DNA of 64,000 nt. Source: Pedobacter sp. L105. GTDB taxonomy: Bacteria; Bacteroidota; Bacteroidia; Sphingobacteriales; Sphingobacteriaceae. Where the stretch lies: assembly GCF_009765875.1 (NCBI RefSeq), contig NZ_LMUP01000009.1:249932-313931 (forward strand), in the 5' to 3' direction. Within the stretch, counting starts at the first letter, position 1. Each line of letters begins with the position of its first letter. The position numbers were made by a program, and so were the translations under genes. Positions 54,177 through 63,019 of the stretch are shown in pieces. The notes below the pieces were generated by a model. The model made no database searches. It had not been told where the DNA came from and worked only from the letters and a program-made list of their open reading frames with translations.

Positions 54177-54821
54177 TTAGATTAAATCTGCGATCCAGTT
54201 TTTGAACTCCTCAACTGTATAAAAAATCCAGTCTGGATGTAATGGCAGGAGTTCTTTATCGTCGGTTGTTTTTGCCCAGGCAGCAGCTGCTATTGAAATT
54301 CCTGCTGCTTTAGCAGCCACAATATCGCTTGGTGCGTCGCCAACGTAAATACATTGGTTTACATCAGCGTTTAAACGCTTAAGGGCTCGTTTGATCCCAT
54401 TTACCTTATCTGGTCCTTCGGGTTTACCAGTTTCCAGAATAGTAAAATATTCGGTCAGGCCAAATTGCTGCAGTGAAATATCTGTGCTATGAACACCTTT
54501 TCCGGTCACCATAGCCAGTTTTACTCCCTTATCCTCCAAAAATTGCAATAGCTCCTTTATGCCGTCAAATGGCTGCGGACAGGTATGGTGTAATGCCGCA
54601 TAATATTTCAGGTATGATTTTACACCTTCTTCTTCATGCTCGGGAACCAGTTGCCTAATTGTTCCTTCTTCTGAAGGACCGAAGGTGGCTATAATTTCAC
54701 GTTCACTTATAGTTTTGCCTAATAAGGGTTCAATACTTTTTTTGAAGGCAGCAATGCATAGGGGTAAGGTATCTGCAAGTGTTCCGTCTAAATCAAAAAT
54801 AACAGTGTTAATTTTTATCAA
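54177..54821 (-). CDS. HAD-superfamily phosphatase, phosphoglycolate phosphatase-like
   Basis: 214 aa. Motif I FDLDGTLADTLPLC has the nucleophile and acid/base Asp, motif II is VKLAMVTGKGV, motif III includes KPEGPDKVNGIKR and motif IV CIYVGDAPSDIVAAKAAG. The four-helix cap follows motif I. It fits Gph/PpaX-type phosphatases acting on phosphoglycolate or pyrophosphate-like substrates; exact substrate unknown. Same strand as the azoreductase, 94 bp apart. Confidence 0.9.
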   Translation of the reverse strand: MIKINTVIFDLDGTLADTLPLCIAAFKKSIEPLLGKTISEREIIATFGPSEEGTIRQLVPEHEEEGVKSYLKYYAALHHTCPQPFDGIKELLQFLEDKGVKLAMVTGKGVHSTDISLQQFGLTEYFTILETGKPEGPDKVNGIKRALKRLNADVNQCIYVGDAPSDIVAAKAAGISIAAAAWAKTTDDKELLPLHPDWIFYTVEEFKNWIADLI

Positions 54822-55391
54822 AATTTATTTTTCTATTGCTGTGTATCATTAGACCAGGTTTTTTATTGTTTGATCAGCGTTGCTTATGTTTTTCAATTGC
54901 TTTCCAGCCGCCTTTAGCTTTTTAAAATGACGATTTATGCTAACTGGATTTATTAAATCTAAAACAATAAATCAAACTGGAAGAGCTTAGAAACTTAAAC
55001 TGGCTTATTTATGACATAGATAATTATCTAAAACGATTGTTTTAGAATACTTTAACCATTCAATTTGAAATCTTTACAGAAAGATAGGTAGGCTACCAAT
55101 CTCCGGCATCTGCGTTTGGAGAATCAATTATCAATGATATACCGGATACGCATATAATTGATTTATAAAGATGGTAAAATCTTAGCTAAAGACTTTAGAA
55201 CGGCTTGTCCTTCGATTTTTTATATTCACTTTGTTATCAGAAAAACGAAGGACAGCGCAGTTTGTATAATTTTAAGATTTACTGAATTTGTTTAAATGTG
55301 CTATGTACAATTGCAAATTTCGTTGGACTTCGGCAAAACTGTAACAAATAGAATTATATTTCGGGAATTGTTTTTTAACGAACCACGTTTC
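54822..55391. other. 570-bp non-coding stretch with a hairpin
   Basis: No supported frame. TGTCCTTCG (55206-55214) pairs with CGAAGGACA (55246-55254), with extra A/T pairing inside; it lies downstream of the ene-reductase gene ending at 55392 and may be its terminator. The rest holds nothing I recognise. Confidence 0.5.
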
Positions 55392-56456
55392 CTAAAATAA
55401 AGTGCCGATACTGGATGCAGAAAAATCCTTTAATTCACCTAATTTTCCTTCCTTTATTTTTTTCAGCCATTGATAATCATTAAGCAGGGCACGTCCAACC
55501 GCAACCAAGTCAAAGTCTTGCCTTTCAAGTCTGCGTATTAGCTCGGTAAGATCGGCTTTTTCGCTATTCTCTCCGGCTGCAAGGGCTCCGATAACATCGC
55601 CTTTAAGACCAACTGATCCGACCGTAATTGTGGGTTGACCTGTTATCTTCTTAGCCCATCCGGCAAAGTTCAGATCGCTGCCATCAAATTCAGGCTCCCA
55701 AAACCGGCGTTGCGAACAATGAAAAATATCTACTCCAGCATCTTTCATCGGTAACAACCAATCTTCCATCGCTGCCGGCGTAACTGCAATTCTGCTGGCT
55801 AAATCCTGTTGTTTCCATTGTGACAAACGGATAATGACAGTGAATTCATCACCAACTGCGGCCCTGACTGCCCTGATCACATCAACCGCAAATTTAGTTC
55901 TATCCTTCAACGTTTTACCCCCGTACTCATCTGTCCTTGTGTTCGTAACTTCCCAAAAGAACTGATCAATCAGGTAACCATGTGCACCGTGAAGTTCAAC
56001 GCAATCGAATCCTAATTCTTGCGCCGCTTTTGCTGAAGCCGCAAATTGCTGAATAGTATTTTCAATATCATTTAAGGTCATAGTTGATACAGATTCCATT
56101 GGAACAGCCGGATATTTCTCGTCCCTTCTGGTATCACCTACATGCCATATCTGAGGCCCCATCTTGCCGTCGTTTTGGTGCACAGAGTCTATCACTCTTT
56201 TCCAGCCCTGTAACGCCTCGGTACCGTAAAAATCTGGTACATCAATCATGTTTTTAGAAGCTGGCCTGTTAATGACAGTACCTTCAGATAAAATTAGTCC
56301 AACTTCGGAAGCCGCTCTCCTGGCATAATAATCCACTACCTGCTGTGTCGGAATCCCACCGGGAGATTGTGCCCTTGTCATTGGGGCCATAACAACTCTA
56401 TTTTTCAATTGAAGAGTCTTGTAGTAGAACGGACGGAACAATGACTCTGTATTCAT
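55392..56456 (-). CDS. Old Yellow Enzyme family alkene reductase (NemA-like)
   Basis: 354 aa TIM-barrel flavoenzyme. FYYKTLQLKNRVVMAPMTRA near the start, GPQIWHVGDTRR, then FDCVELHGAHGYLIDQFFW with the His pair that binds substrate, NTRTDEYGGKTLKDR and the FMN-phosphate loop FDLVAVGRALLNDYQW. It reduces activated alkenes, nitro compounds and quinones with NADPH. Divergent from an HxlR regulator with a palindromic operator between, the usual electrophile-sensing arrangement. Confidence 0.95.
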   Translation of the reverse strand: MNTESLFRPFYYKTLQLKNRVVMAPMTRAQSPGGIPTQQVVDYYARRAASEVGLILSEGTVINRPASKNMIDVPDFYGTEALQGWKRVIDSVHQNDGKMGPQIWHVGDTRRDEKYPAVPMESVSTMTLNDIENTIQQFAASAKAAQELGFDCVELHGAHGYLIDQFFWEVTNTRTDEYGGKTLKDRTKFAVDVIRAVRAAVGDEFTVIIRLSQWKQQDLASRIAVTPAAMEDWLLPMKDAGVDIFHCSQRRFWEPEFDGSDLNFAGWAKKITGQPTITVGSVGLKGDVIGALAAGENSEKADLTELIRRLERQDFDLVAVGRALLNDYQWLKKIKEGKLGELKDFSASSIGTLF

Positions 56457-56536
56457 CTTAAAATGTTATTTTTCTTTATTGTTATACAAAGGAAGTATTA
56501 TTGGTTTACTTTTGTAACAGATATTAAAAAATACTG

Positions 56537-56552
56537 GTTACTTTATAGTAAC
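56537..56552. promoter_or_regulatory. HxlR-type operator palindrome GTTACT-N4-AGTAAC
   Basis: Perfect 6-bp arms between the divergent ene-reductase and HxlR genes; the GTTA/GTAAC theme recurs at 56554-56565. Probable operator for the HxlR protein, controlling both genes. Confidence 0.6.
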
Positions 56553-56576
56553 GGTTATTAGTAACAGATTAGTAGC

Positions 56577-56933
56577 ATGAAACAAGCTAAACTCAACAGG
56601 TGTAGATGTCCGTTAGCGAATGCCATTGCAGCACTTGGTAATAAGTGGAAACCAGTAATTATTATTGTGATCAAAAACCGCTCTTTACGTTTTGGTGAGA
56701 TCGCGGCACGCATTCGTGTCATATCAAGAAAAGTACTTACAGACCAGTTAAAGGAAATGGTAGCAGATGGATTACTTACCCGGCAAGAATTTAAGGAATT
56801 ACCCACACGGGTGGAATATAGACTTACAGAAAAGGGGATAGCGCTTTTACCTATTTTTTCTTTGCTGGAAGAGTGGGAAACAAAGTTTGTGACCGAAGGG
56901 AATATGCAGATGAGTATAAGCCCTGGCAAATGA
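56577..56933 (+). CDS. HxlR family transcriptional regulator
   Basis: 118 aa winged-helix protein. CPLANAIAALGNKWKPVIII at residues 9-28 includes the Cys that senses quinones or aldehydes in HypR/YodB-type members, then RFGEIAARIRVISRKVLTDQ and the wing LPTRVEYRLTEKG. Divergent from the ene-reductase gene, which it probably represses until an electrophile modifies the Cys. Confidence 0.93.
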   Translation: MKQAKLNRCRCPLANAIAALGNKWKPVIIIVIKNRSLRFGEIAARIRVISRKVLTDQLKEMVADGLLTRQEFKELPTRVEYRLTEKGIALLPIFSLLEEWETKFVTEGNMQMSISPGK

Positions 56934-57118
56934 AATAAAATTTATTGAGGATGAATCTGTCCCGATCTTTAGTTTGGCAGCATCATTATGCTCTTTTATC
57001 GAAAAACAAATGTGGTATACCTTGGTATTTAATTCACAATCGTTTGTATTTTTTTGGAAAAATATTGATAGTTTCGCCGCCATTATAATTATTTGTACTT
57101 GTAATAAAGCAACCTCAA

Positions 57119-58585
57119 ATGGCCAAACCAATGATCAATAAACACCGCGAAAATCCTCTCCATTTCATAAAATACATTTTTATAGGTTTATTCCTTTTAG
57201 TAGTATCCAAACCATTTTCAGTAAGTGCCCAAAAGATAAAGTCGGATAACCCGTCACTGGTTGACGCTTTTAACCTGGCTGTCAATACTGTTGATATCAA
57301 CGTAAGACGTGGTGTATTAGCGGCTGGTGGCGATTATGGTGGCGAATGGGTAAGGGATATTGCGATCAACTCCTGGAACTGCGCGAGCTTATTAAGACCT
57401 CAGGTAGCGGAAAACTCTTTGTGGAGCGTGACAATCAAGAAAGATTCGGTAGGGCATCAGTACTGGGACAAAAACATATGGACGATTGCTGCCATGAACC
57501 ATTATAAAGTAACAGGCGATAAGGCTTTTTTAGTGTCGGCTTATCGATGTGCTAAAAACACGATGAAAGACCTGGAGCATTTCACTTACGATGAGAAATA
57601 TGGCTTGTTTATGGGGCCATCTGTATTCAACGACGGAATTGCAGGTTACCCCGCATCGGTATATGATAGTTTAAACAACTCCTCTTTTGTGCTTGACCAT
57701 CCAAGATCACATACCATAAAATGCCTCAGTACCAATGCTGTTTACTTTGAAGCCTATAAAGCACTTGCAGAGATGAGCGCTATTTTAAATGATGGTCAAA
57801 AAGATGCTTTTAATCAAAAAGCAATGGCGTTGAAGACCCAGATCTTAAAATATCTATACAACGAAAAGGAGAATAAATTCTATTATTTAATTGATAGTAA
57901 AGGGAAAATTGATCAATCGCAGGAAGCTTTGGGTGTTTCGTTTGCGATATTGTTTGGTATTGTTGATACACGCCAGGCTGCAGGGATCGTGAGTCACGCC
58001 ACGACCTCATCACATGGGATTCCCTCTATTACTCCTGATTTCGAACGATATAGTGCCGAAAAGCCTGGGAGGCACAATAGGGTGATTTGGCCAATTGTTA
58101 ATGGTTTTTTCGCTAAGGCCGCTATAGCTACTAAAAACTACGCTGTGTTCACTGCGGAACTGGATAACCTTACCCACCTGGCGCTCGACGAAGACAAAGG
58201 CAATTATAATTTTAGAGAGATATACAACGCTGATACAGGACTACCTGACGGCGGCTGGCAGCGCAAAGCAACAGCAAATGAATTTCATTGGGAGTCTTTG
58301 AAAAACCAGACCTGGTCAGCTACGGCTTATTTAAATATGGTATTGACCGGTGTGGTTGGATTAAAGTTTGAACCGGATTACTTATCTATAACTCCATTTT
58401 TGCCAGATGATGTTCATTCACTAACTATAAATGAATTGAAATACAGGAATACTACGCTGAATATCACAATCACAGGTAAAGGCGATCATGTATCTTCTTT
58501 TACTATAAATGGTAAAAAGCAAAAAGAAATTAAGGTTTATGCTACAGCTACCGGAATTCAAAATATTAATATCAATCTTAACTAA
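57119..58585 (+). CDS. Secreted six-hairpin glycosidase (GH78/debranching-like)
   Basis: 488 aa with an N-terminal signal (HFIKYIFIGLFLLVVSKPF, cleavage near VSAQ). (alpha/alpha)6-barrel features are GGDYGGEWVRDIAINSWN with acidic residues, KNIWTIAAMNHYKVTGDKAF, HNRVIWPIVNGFFAKAA and the end block ANEFHWESLKNQTWSATAYL. A beta-sandwich tail with DYLSITPFLPDDVHSLTI follows, as in rhamnosidase-type enzymes. It probably releases sugars from oligosaccharides in the periplasm; family number uncertain. Transcribed alone. Confidence 0.78.
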   Translation: MAKPMINKHRENPLHFIKYIFIGLFLLVVSKPFSVSAQKIKSDNPSLVDAFNLAVNTVDINVRRGVLAAGGDYGGEWVRDIAINSWNCASLLRPQVAENSLWSVTIKKDSVGHQYWDKNIWTIAAMNHYKVTGDKAFLVSAYRCAKNTMKDLEHFTYDEKYGLFMGPSVFNDGIAGYPASVYDSLNNSSFVLDHPRSHTIKCLSTNAVYFEAYKALAEMSAILNDGQKDAFNQKAMALKTQILKYLYNEKENKFYYLIDSKGKIDQSQEALGVSFAILFGIVDTRQAAGIVSHATTSSHGIPSITPDFERYSAEKPGRHNRVIWPIVNGFFAKAAIATKNYAVFTAELDNLTHLALDEDKGNYNFREIYNADTGLPDGGWQRKATANEFHWESLKNQTWSATAYLNMVLTGVVGLKFEPDYLSITPFLPDDVHSLTINELKYRNTTLNITITGKGDHVSSFTINGKKQKEIKVYATATGIQNININLN

Positions 58586-58726
58586 GGTTTTTATCTGAGA
58601 ATAATTCTCAATCCTTGTTCACTACTTTCACCGGCATATCTGCTTTTCTGATACTCGGGGTCTGTAAAGGATAGGCCTGCGTAAACATAACGGGTGGTTT
58701 GCAGCGAGTAAGGCTAATCATCTGTT

Positions 58727-58787
58727 AGCGGTTTGACTCCGGCACGGTGTAATAACCGGAATCGAACACATCGATTCCGGTTTTTTT
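58727..58787 (+). other. tRNA-3'-end-like fragment plus perfect terminator
   Basis: GCGGTTTGACTCCGGCACGG repeats the fragment at 7979 with two changes, without a cloverleaf body upstream. A terminator follows: AACCGGAATCGA (58754-58765) pairs with 58771-58782 and runs into T7. Presumably the stranded 3' end and terminator of an RNA gene. Confidence 0.5.
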
Positions 58788-58902
58788 ATTTTCTAAGGAC
58801 TTCTCTTTTAATCCATCTTAATGCCGGATTTACCTCCAATTCAGACCTTCCTAAAGATCGAAATCCATTCGCAGGTATCAGCACGTTAAAAAAATGCCAT
58901 AA

Positions 58903-59070
58903 TCCCTCCAAAATAGCGAAGGGATTGTAGTTCTTCCCGAATTGCAGGTATGCTCCCAGGAGTCTTTATTTGATGCAGAAATTGAAAAATTATTCCCAAA
59001 ACTAGGCGAGAAAAAGCTGATCGAAATATCAGAATGGCCAGTGTGCCACGAAACAAGTGGTCACCTTTAA
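58903..59070 (+). pseudogene. Start-less 55-codon fragment of unknown gene
   Basis: Open frame between stops reading GIVVLPELQVCSQESLFD, then EIEKLFPKLGEKKLIEIS and EWPVCHETSGHL. Composition is protein-like and it ends in a normal stop, so it looks like the C-terminal part of a lost gene. No family recognised. The rest of 58788-59231 shows nothing. Confidence 0.3.
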
Positions 59071-59231
59071 GGCTATATGGACTAATATCAATTGTATTAG
59101 TTTTGTTACAATATATAATTATCCCTAGTGTGGGAAAATTGTGTTATCTTAGAATATTAATTCTACGTTCTAATGCTCTCAACAATCAACATATTTTTAA
59201 ACCATAATTTTAAATAATTAAATTTTGTATA

Positions 59232-60359
59232 ATGAAACGATTATCACTCTTTTTCGTTGCTGTAATCCTCTTTACCGTTAGTGCTTGTAAAAAAAGCGAT
59301 AATGCTAACGATGACCAGCTTAATCACACACAGCCAGATCCACTACGGGCAGCAGATGGTTTTGTAACATTAAAATCCGGAATTGTTGTAAAAAAAGAAG
59401 GCGACAAATTCTTTTGGTTAGGTGACATATCTTTATCGCCAGCTCAATTAAAGGATTTGGATGAAAAAGGAAGCTTTTTCAGTGAAAAACCAAGCTATTT
59501 GGGCCCCGAAAAAACAGTTAATCCAGTATTGAATATTCCTGTAGAGGCTGGCGAAAACAATACTGTAATTCCGAGAGCATTTGGTGTTTATCCGACATCT
59601 TATAATCTTTGGGCTATGGTTAGATTCCGATATGCTAATGATTTAACATCAGATAGACAATATATTGCACAACAAGCGATGTTAAATTGGCAGGCCAATT
59701 CTAATGTTCGTTTTTATAATGCCACTAACCAACCGACCCAAGATCCAACTTACGGTTTCCCCTATCCATATATTGAGTTTACCAATTCTACAGTAAACAG
59801 ATCGCCGGTAGGCCGTCAGCCACAGCAAGGTAGTGGAGCTACAGCAGGTAGACAAATCCTTGAATTGGCTCAGTACCAACCAGTTTATGTTGCCATACAC
59901 GAAATTGGTCACGCTATCGGATTATTCCACGAGCAATCACGCTATGACAGGGACAATATAATTAATGTAAATCTAAGTAATGTGGACCCTGATAATCAAC
60001 ATAACTTCCAGAAAATTACTACCAATTATTATGCTATTGGCAGCTTTGATTTTAATTCTGTCATGGTTTATGGATCGTTTGATTTTGCGGTTAATCCCAA
60101 CATTCCTGTACTAAGTAAGAAATCAGATAATTCTACTTGGTCACAAGGTCAAGTGTTGACCTCATTAGATAAAGCTTGGGGCAATACATTTTATATACCT
60201 TATATAGCGCGCTCTGATACTTATGCCGAATTAGATCAAACTGTTTATAAAACAGATGGTACAATAATGACTGCTCAGGAGCGATCAAGTTTTCAAACAC
60301 AATTAAACAATGGGAATCCTAATCCACCTAATTGCTGCCGTATTCCAAATACACTTTAA
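59232..60359 (+). CDS. Astacin-family (M12A) zinc metalloprotease, lipoprotein
   Basis: 375 aa. The lipobox is in FTVSACKKSDN, so it should be lipid-anchored. The catalytic signature HEIGHAIGLFHEQSRYDRD at about residue 222 is complete (three His, Glu, and the HEQxRxDRD extension), and the Met-turn is in FDFNSVMVYGSFDF. Astacins cleave extracellular proteins. The N-terminal 110 residues may be a propeptide with VTLKSGIVVKKEGDKFFWLG. Closed by a terminator. Confidence 0.93.
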   Translation: MKRLSLFFVAVILFTVSACKKSDNANDDQLNHTQPDPLRAADGFVTLKSGIVVKKEGDKFFWLGDISLSPAQLKDLDEKGSFFSEKPSYLGPEKTVNPVLNIPVEAGENNTVIPRAFGVYPTSYNLWAMVRFRYANDLTSDRQYIAQQAMLNWQANSNVRFYNATNQPTQDPTYGFPYPYIEFTNSTVNRSPVGRQPQQGSGATAGRQILELAQYQPVYVAIHEIGHAIGLFHEQSRYDRDNIINVNLSNVDPDNQHNFQKITTNYYAIGSFDFNSVMVYGSFDFAVNPNIPVLSKKSDNSTWSQGQVLTSLDKAWGNTFYIPYIARSDTYAELDQTVYKTDGTIMTAQERSSFQTQLNNGNPNPPNCCRIPNTL

Positions 60360-60380
60360 TTTTTCTATTAAAAAAGACAT

Positions 60381-60408
60381 AAGTAGCGAGATATCGCTAC
60401 TTTTTTAT
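60381..60408 (+). terminator. Rho-independent terminator of the astacin gene
   Basis: AAGTAGCGA (60381-60389) pairs with TCGCTACTT (60394-60402) around a 4-base loop, followed by further T residues. Confidence 0.85.
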
Positions 60409-60410
60409 AT

Positions 60411-60833
60411 ACCACGGGTTATACCGCTAACAGCGCTTCTCTGTTGGCTTTATTAAAACAAAGCGATTGCGCTATCGTCGATATGGCCGTACATGCAAGT
60501 GTATTCGAAGGTTTGAGTGATACAAACATTAAACGGTTTCCGCACAATAGTCTTATTTACCTGGAACGGACTGTTACAGATTTTTAGGACAGGTTTACCA
60601 CTCGTATTCTGGTTATTGATGGCGTATATTCGCAAGATGGCAACCTTGCCCGAATGTATGAAATTTATAATTTGACAAAGCAATATGGGGCGTTTTTGAT
60701 GGTTGACGATGCACATGGGATTGGTGTACTTGGTAGCAATGCTATTGTATACCCGGGTGTATCAAGAAAAGATGCCAGAATAAGAACAAGCTTGATGGCT
60801 ACGCATACTCGTGGGCATCTAGATAGGGCCTAA
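60411..60833 (+). pseudogene. Remnant of an alpha-oxoamine synthase (BioF/KBL-like PLP enzyme)
   Basis: The frame reads TTGYTANSASLLALLKQSD, DMAVHASVFEGL, then after an in-frame TAG (60585-60587) RILVIDGVYSQDGNLARMYE and FLMVDDAHGIGVLGSN. These are the family blocks around the aldehyde-binding His and the DDAHGxGVLG motif, in order. The N-terminal part, the PLP-lysine region and the C-terminus are missing. Confidence 0.8.
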
Positions 60834-60918
60834 AATGCCTTTGACTATGTGAATCAGGGTTTGAAAATTGCTAAAATGGAATAGGCGTTATACATTTATA
60901 CCAAGAATTGTTTGTATT

Positions 60919-61554
60919 ATGAATAGAAAACGTTATCAAGGTGTTCAAAATGATAAAGAACGATCGATGCAAAGTCTGATCGATGCTGTTGGTGTAGTCA
61001 TCGAAACGAAAGGATATACCGGCTTGACCGCTACTAACATTGCCAAAACCGCCGGTTTAAGTAGGCGATTGATCACTGTTCATTTCAATTCGGTTGAAGA
61101 ACTGATTGAAACCTATGTAAGAAGAAAAGATTATTGGGTTGCCGCTTCCGGTGATGCTGCAAAAATGATCAGTGAAAATCAGGTTAATAACACCAGGCCA
61201 ATATTAGAATGCCTTTTGACCAGCCAACTTGATTATTTTTATAATAATAAGGAGATGCAAAAAATAGTGCTTTGGCAAATTAGTGAAAGTACAAATATCA
61301 TGAAAGAGATATGCGAAGAAAGAGAGTTGCTAAGTCAAGTTTTTTTCGCATTATCGGATAAAGAACTCAATGATAAAGAAATAGAAGTTGATTTGAGGGC
61401 AGTGTCAGCACTGATGGTAGCCGGAATTTATTATCTGGTACTTCATGCAAAATCTACTGATGCCTTGTTTTGTGAGATAGACCTAAAAACGACCGAGGGT
61501 ATTAAGCGAATAAAAGATGCCATTAAGTTCGTACTTGAAAAAACCTACGCCTAA
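60919..61554 (+). CDS. TetR/AcrR family transcriptional regulator
   Basis: 211 aa from ATG 60919; the longer frame from 60868 overlaps the preceding non-coding stretch. The helix-turn-helix is GLTATNIAKTAGLSRRLITV, followed by HFNSVEELIETYVRRK, the standard TetR pattern. The ligand domain is helical and diverged. It lies upstream of a Crp-type gene and of SDR and NmrA-like genes and may control them. Confidence 0.9.
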   Translation: MNRKRYQGVQNDKERSMQSLIDAVGVVIETKGYTGLTATNIAKTAGLSRRLITVHFNSVEELIETYVRRKDYWVAASGDAAKMISENQVNNTRPILECLLTSQLDYFYNNKEMQKIVLWQISESTNIMKEICEERELLSQVFFALSDKELNDKEIEVDLRAVSALMVAGIYYLVLHAKSTDALFCEIDLKTTEGIKRIKDAIKFVLEKTYA

Positions 61555-61612
61555 TTTATTATTGGTTACCTACAAGTTTAATCACCTTAGCAGAAACGAA
61601 CAAACGTCGTCT

Positions 61613-62185
61613 ATGGAAAGACTTAAAGCTGTTATAATTGCGATCTCGCCCATGTCACAGGAAGATCTTGATCTGTTATCACCAGGAATTGTGGTATCGG
61701 TAAAAAAGAAAAGCAATCTATTGGAACAAGGTGACGTGTGCAGAAATATTTGTTTTGTTACTAAGGGGTTCTTGCGCATGTTTTATGTTGACATGGAAGG
61801 CAACGAAATCAATAACCGGTTCACAGAAGCGGATAACTTTATAGTCGATTTTCAAAGTTTTCTTACGCAGACGCCTTCGCGCTATTACTGGCAGGCTATG
61901 GAGGATTCAGAGGTTTTAACATTTTCTTTCAAAGAAGTGCAAAAGCTTTACGCAACGTCTCCAGCTTGGGGAACATTCGGTCGCCTTGTGTCAGAGCGGG
62001 TTTATTTGCAGTTGAACGAACGTGTAGAAATGTTCCAATTTATGTCGCCGCAGCAGCGTTACGAATATCTTTTATCTACCCGTCCGGAACTGTTTAATCA
62101 AATATCTCAGTTTCACGTGTCTTCTTACCTGGGTGTTAAGCCCGAATCATTGAGTAGGTTGCGCAAGCGGCTCCTTAACAGATAA
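61613..62185 (+). CDS. Crp/Fnr family transcriptional regulator
   Basis: 190 aa from ATG 61613; the frame reaches back to 61517 inside the TetR gene. The barrel shows KSNLLEQGDVCRNICFVTKG and LRMFYVDMEGNEINNRF. The short C-terminal helix-turn-helix is ISQFHVSSYLGVKPESLSRL. It belongs to the same subgroup as the protein at 10387. It is co-directional with the SDR remnant and NmrA-like gene that follow. Confidence 0.9.
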   Translation: MERLKAVIIAISPMSQEDLDLLSPGIVVSVKKKSNLLEQGDVCRNICFVTKGFLRMFYVDMEGNEINNRFTEADNFIVDFQSFLTQTPSRYYWQAMEDSEVLTFSFKEVQKLYATSPAWGTFGRLVSERVYLQLNERVEMFQFMSPQQRYEYLLSTRPELFNQISQFHVSSYLGVKPESLSRLRKRLLNR

Positions 62186-62259
62186 GTTTCTTAACCGAAG
62201 TCAACGATACCGCTTCCGCTAAGTGCCTAGCTTTGGACAATAAATAAAAATAAATTTTT

Positions 62260-62541
62260 ATGAAAAGTTACAAAGGAAAAGTAGCGCTTGTCACCGGAGC
62301 TTCGGGGGGAATAGGTTATGAGATTGCGAAACTTTTTGCCAAAGACGGCATCAACCTGATACTGGTTGCGAGAAAGAAAGAACGGATTCAAGAAATCAAA
62401 AAGGAGTTTGAGCAGCAATACGGGATAGTTGTTTACGATTTGGCTATGGATCTGTCAATCCCGGGTAAAGCCGCAGAACTTTATGACCTGTGTACGATGA
62501 AAAATCTTAAGGTTGACTTTTTGATTAATTATTGGTTATAA
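62260..62541 (+). pseudogene. 5' part of an SDR oxidoreductase gene, truncated
   Basis: 93 codons with a perfect start: KVALVTGASGGIGYEIAKLF, RKKERIQEIKKEFEQQYG and KVDFLINYWL, where NNAG should follow LIN. The active-site half is gone; from here the sequence changes to unrelated DNA. It may make a short useless protein. Confidence 0.75.
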
Positions 62542-62592
62542 ATATAAGCCATACCAGACTTCGTTTCTTGTCATAAAAATAATTACGCGGCT

Positions 62593-62847
62593 TTGTTTGC
62601 ATCGCTACCAGAGGTAAAGCAATATGTTCGCCGTTACGTACAATGCCATTCGTTACCGGTGTCGATACCGGGGCTGCCACTTCCCGAATTTGATGGTATC
62701 ACAGAAATCTGGTTTGACAATGCAGATTCCATCGAAAAAGTTTTTGGTTCTAAAGATTATATGGAATTGATCAGACCGGATCAAGAGAAATTCCTTGACA
62801 TGCAGGGCTGCAGCTTTTTAATATCGACTGAGCATATTGTTATATAA
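62593..62847 (+). pseudogene. C-terminal part of an EthD-domain protein
   Basis: The frame is open from 62548 without ATG; TTG at 62593 is the only start. LFASLPEVKQYVRRYVQCH, then FDGITEIWFDNADSIEKVF and FLDMQGCSFLISTEHIV match the second half of EthD-type dimeric alpha-beta barrel proteins. The first half is lost at the junction with the SDR fragment. Confidence 0.6.
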
Positions 62848-63019
62848 TTTGGGTAAATCTGGTCATCTTAAGTACGGCATAATTGGTTTCCTCGGAATGG
62901 TTTATTTGGTAAGTGGAAATTTGAGTAGGAGAGATCCATAGATTTTGTTAAAGGTATCTTAGATTCTGTTATATTGTTTCTATGCTAACGTATGAACTTT
63001 GTGTTACAAAAATATAATT

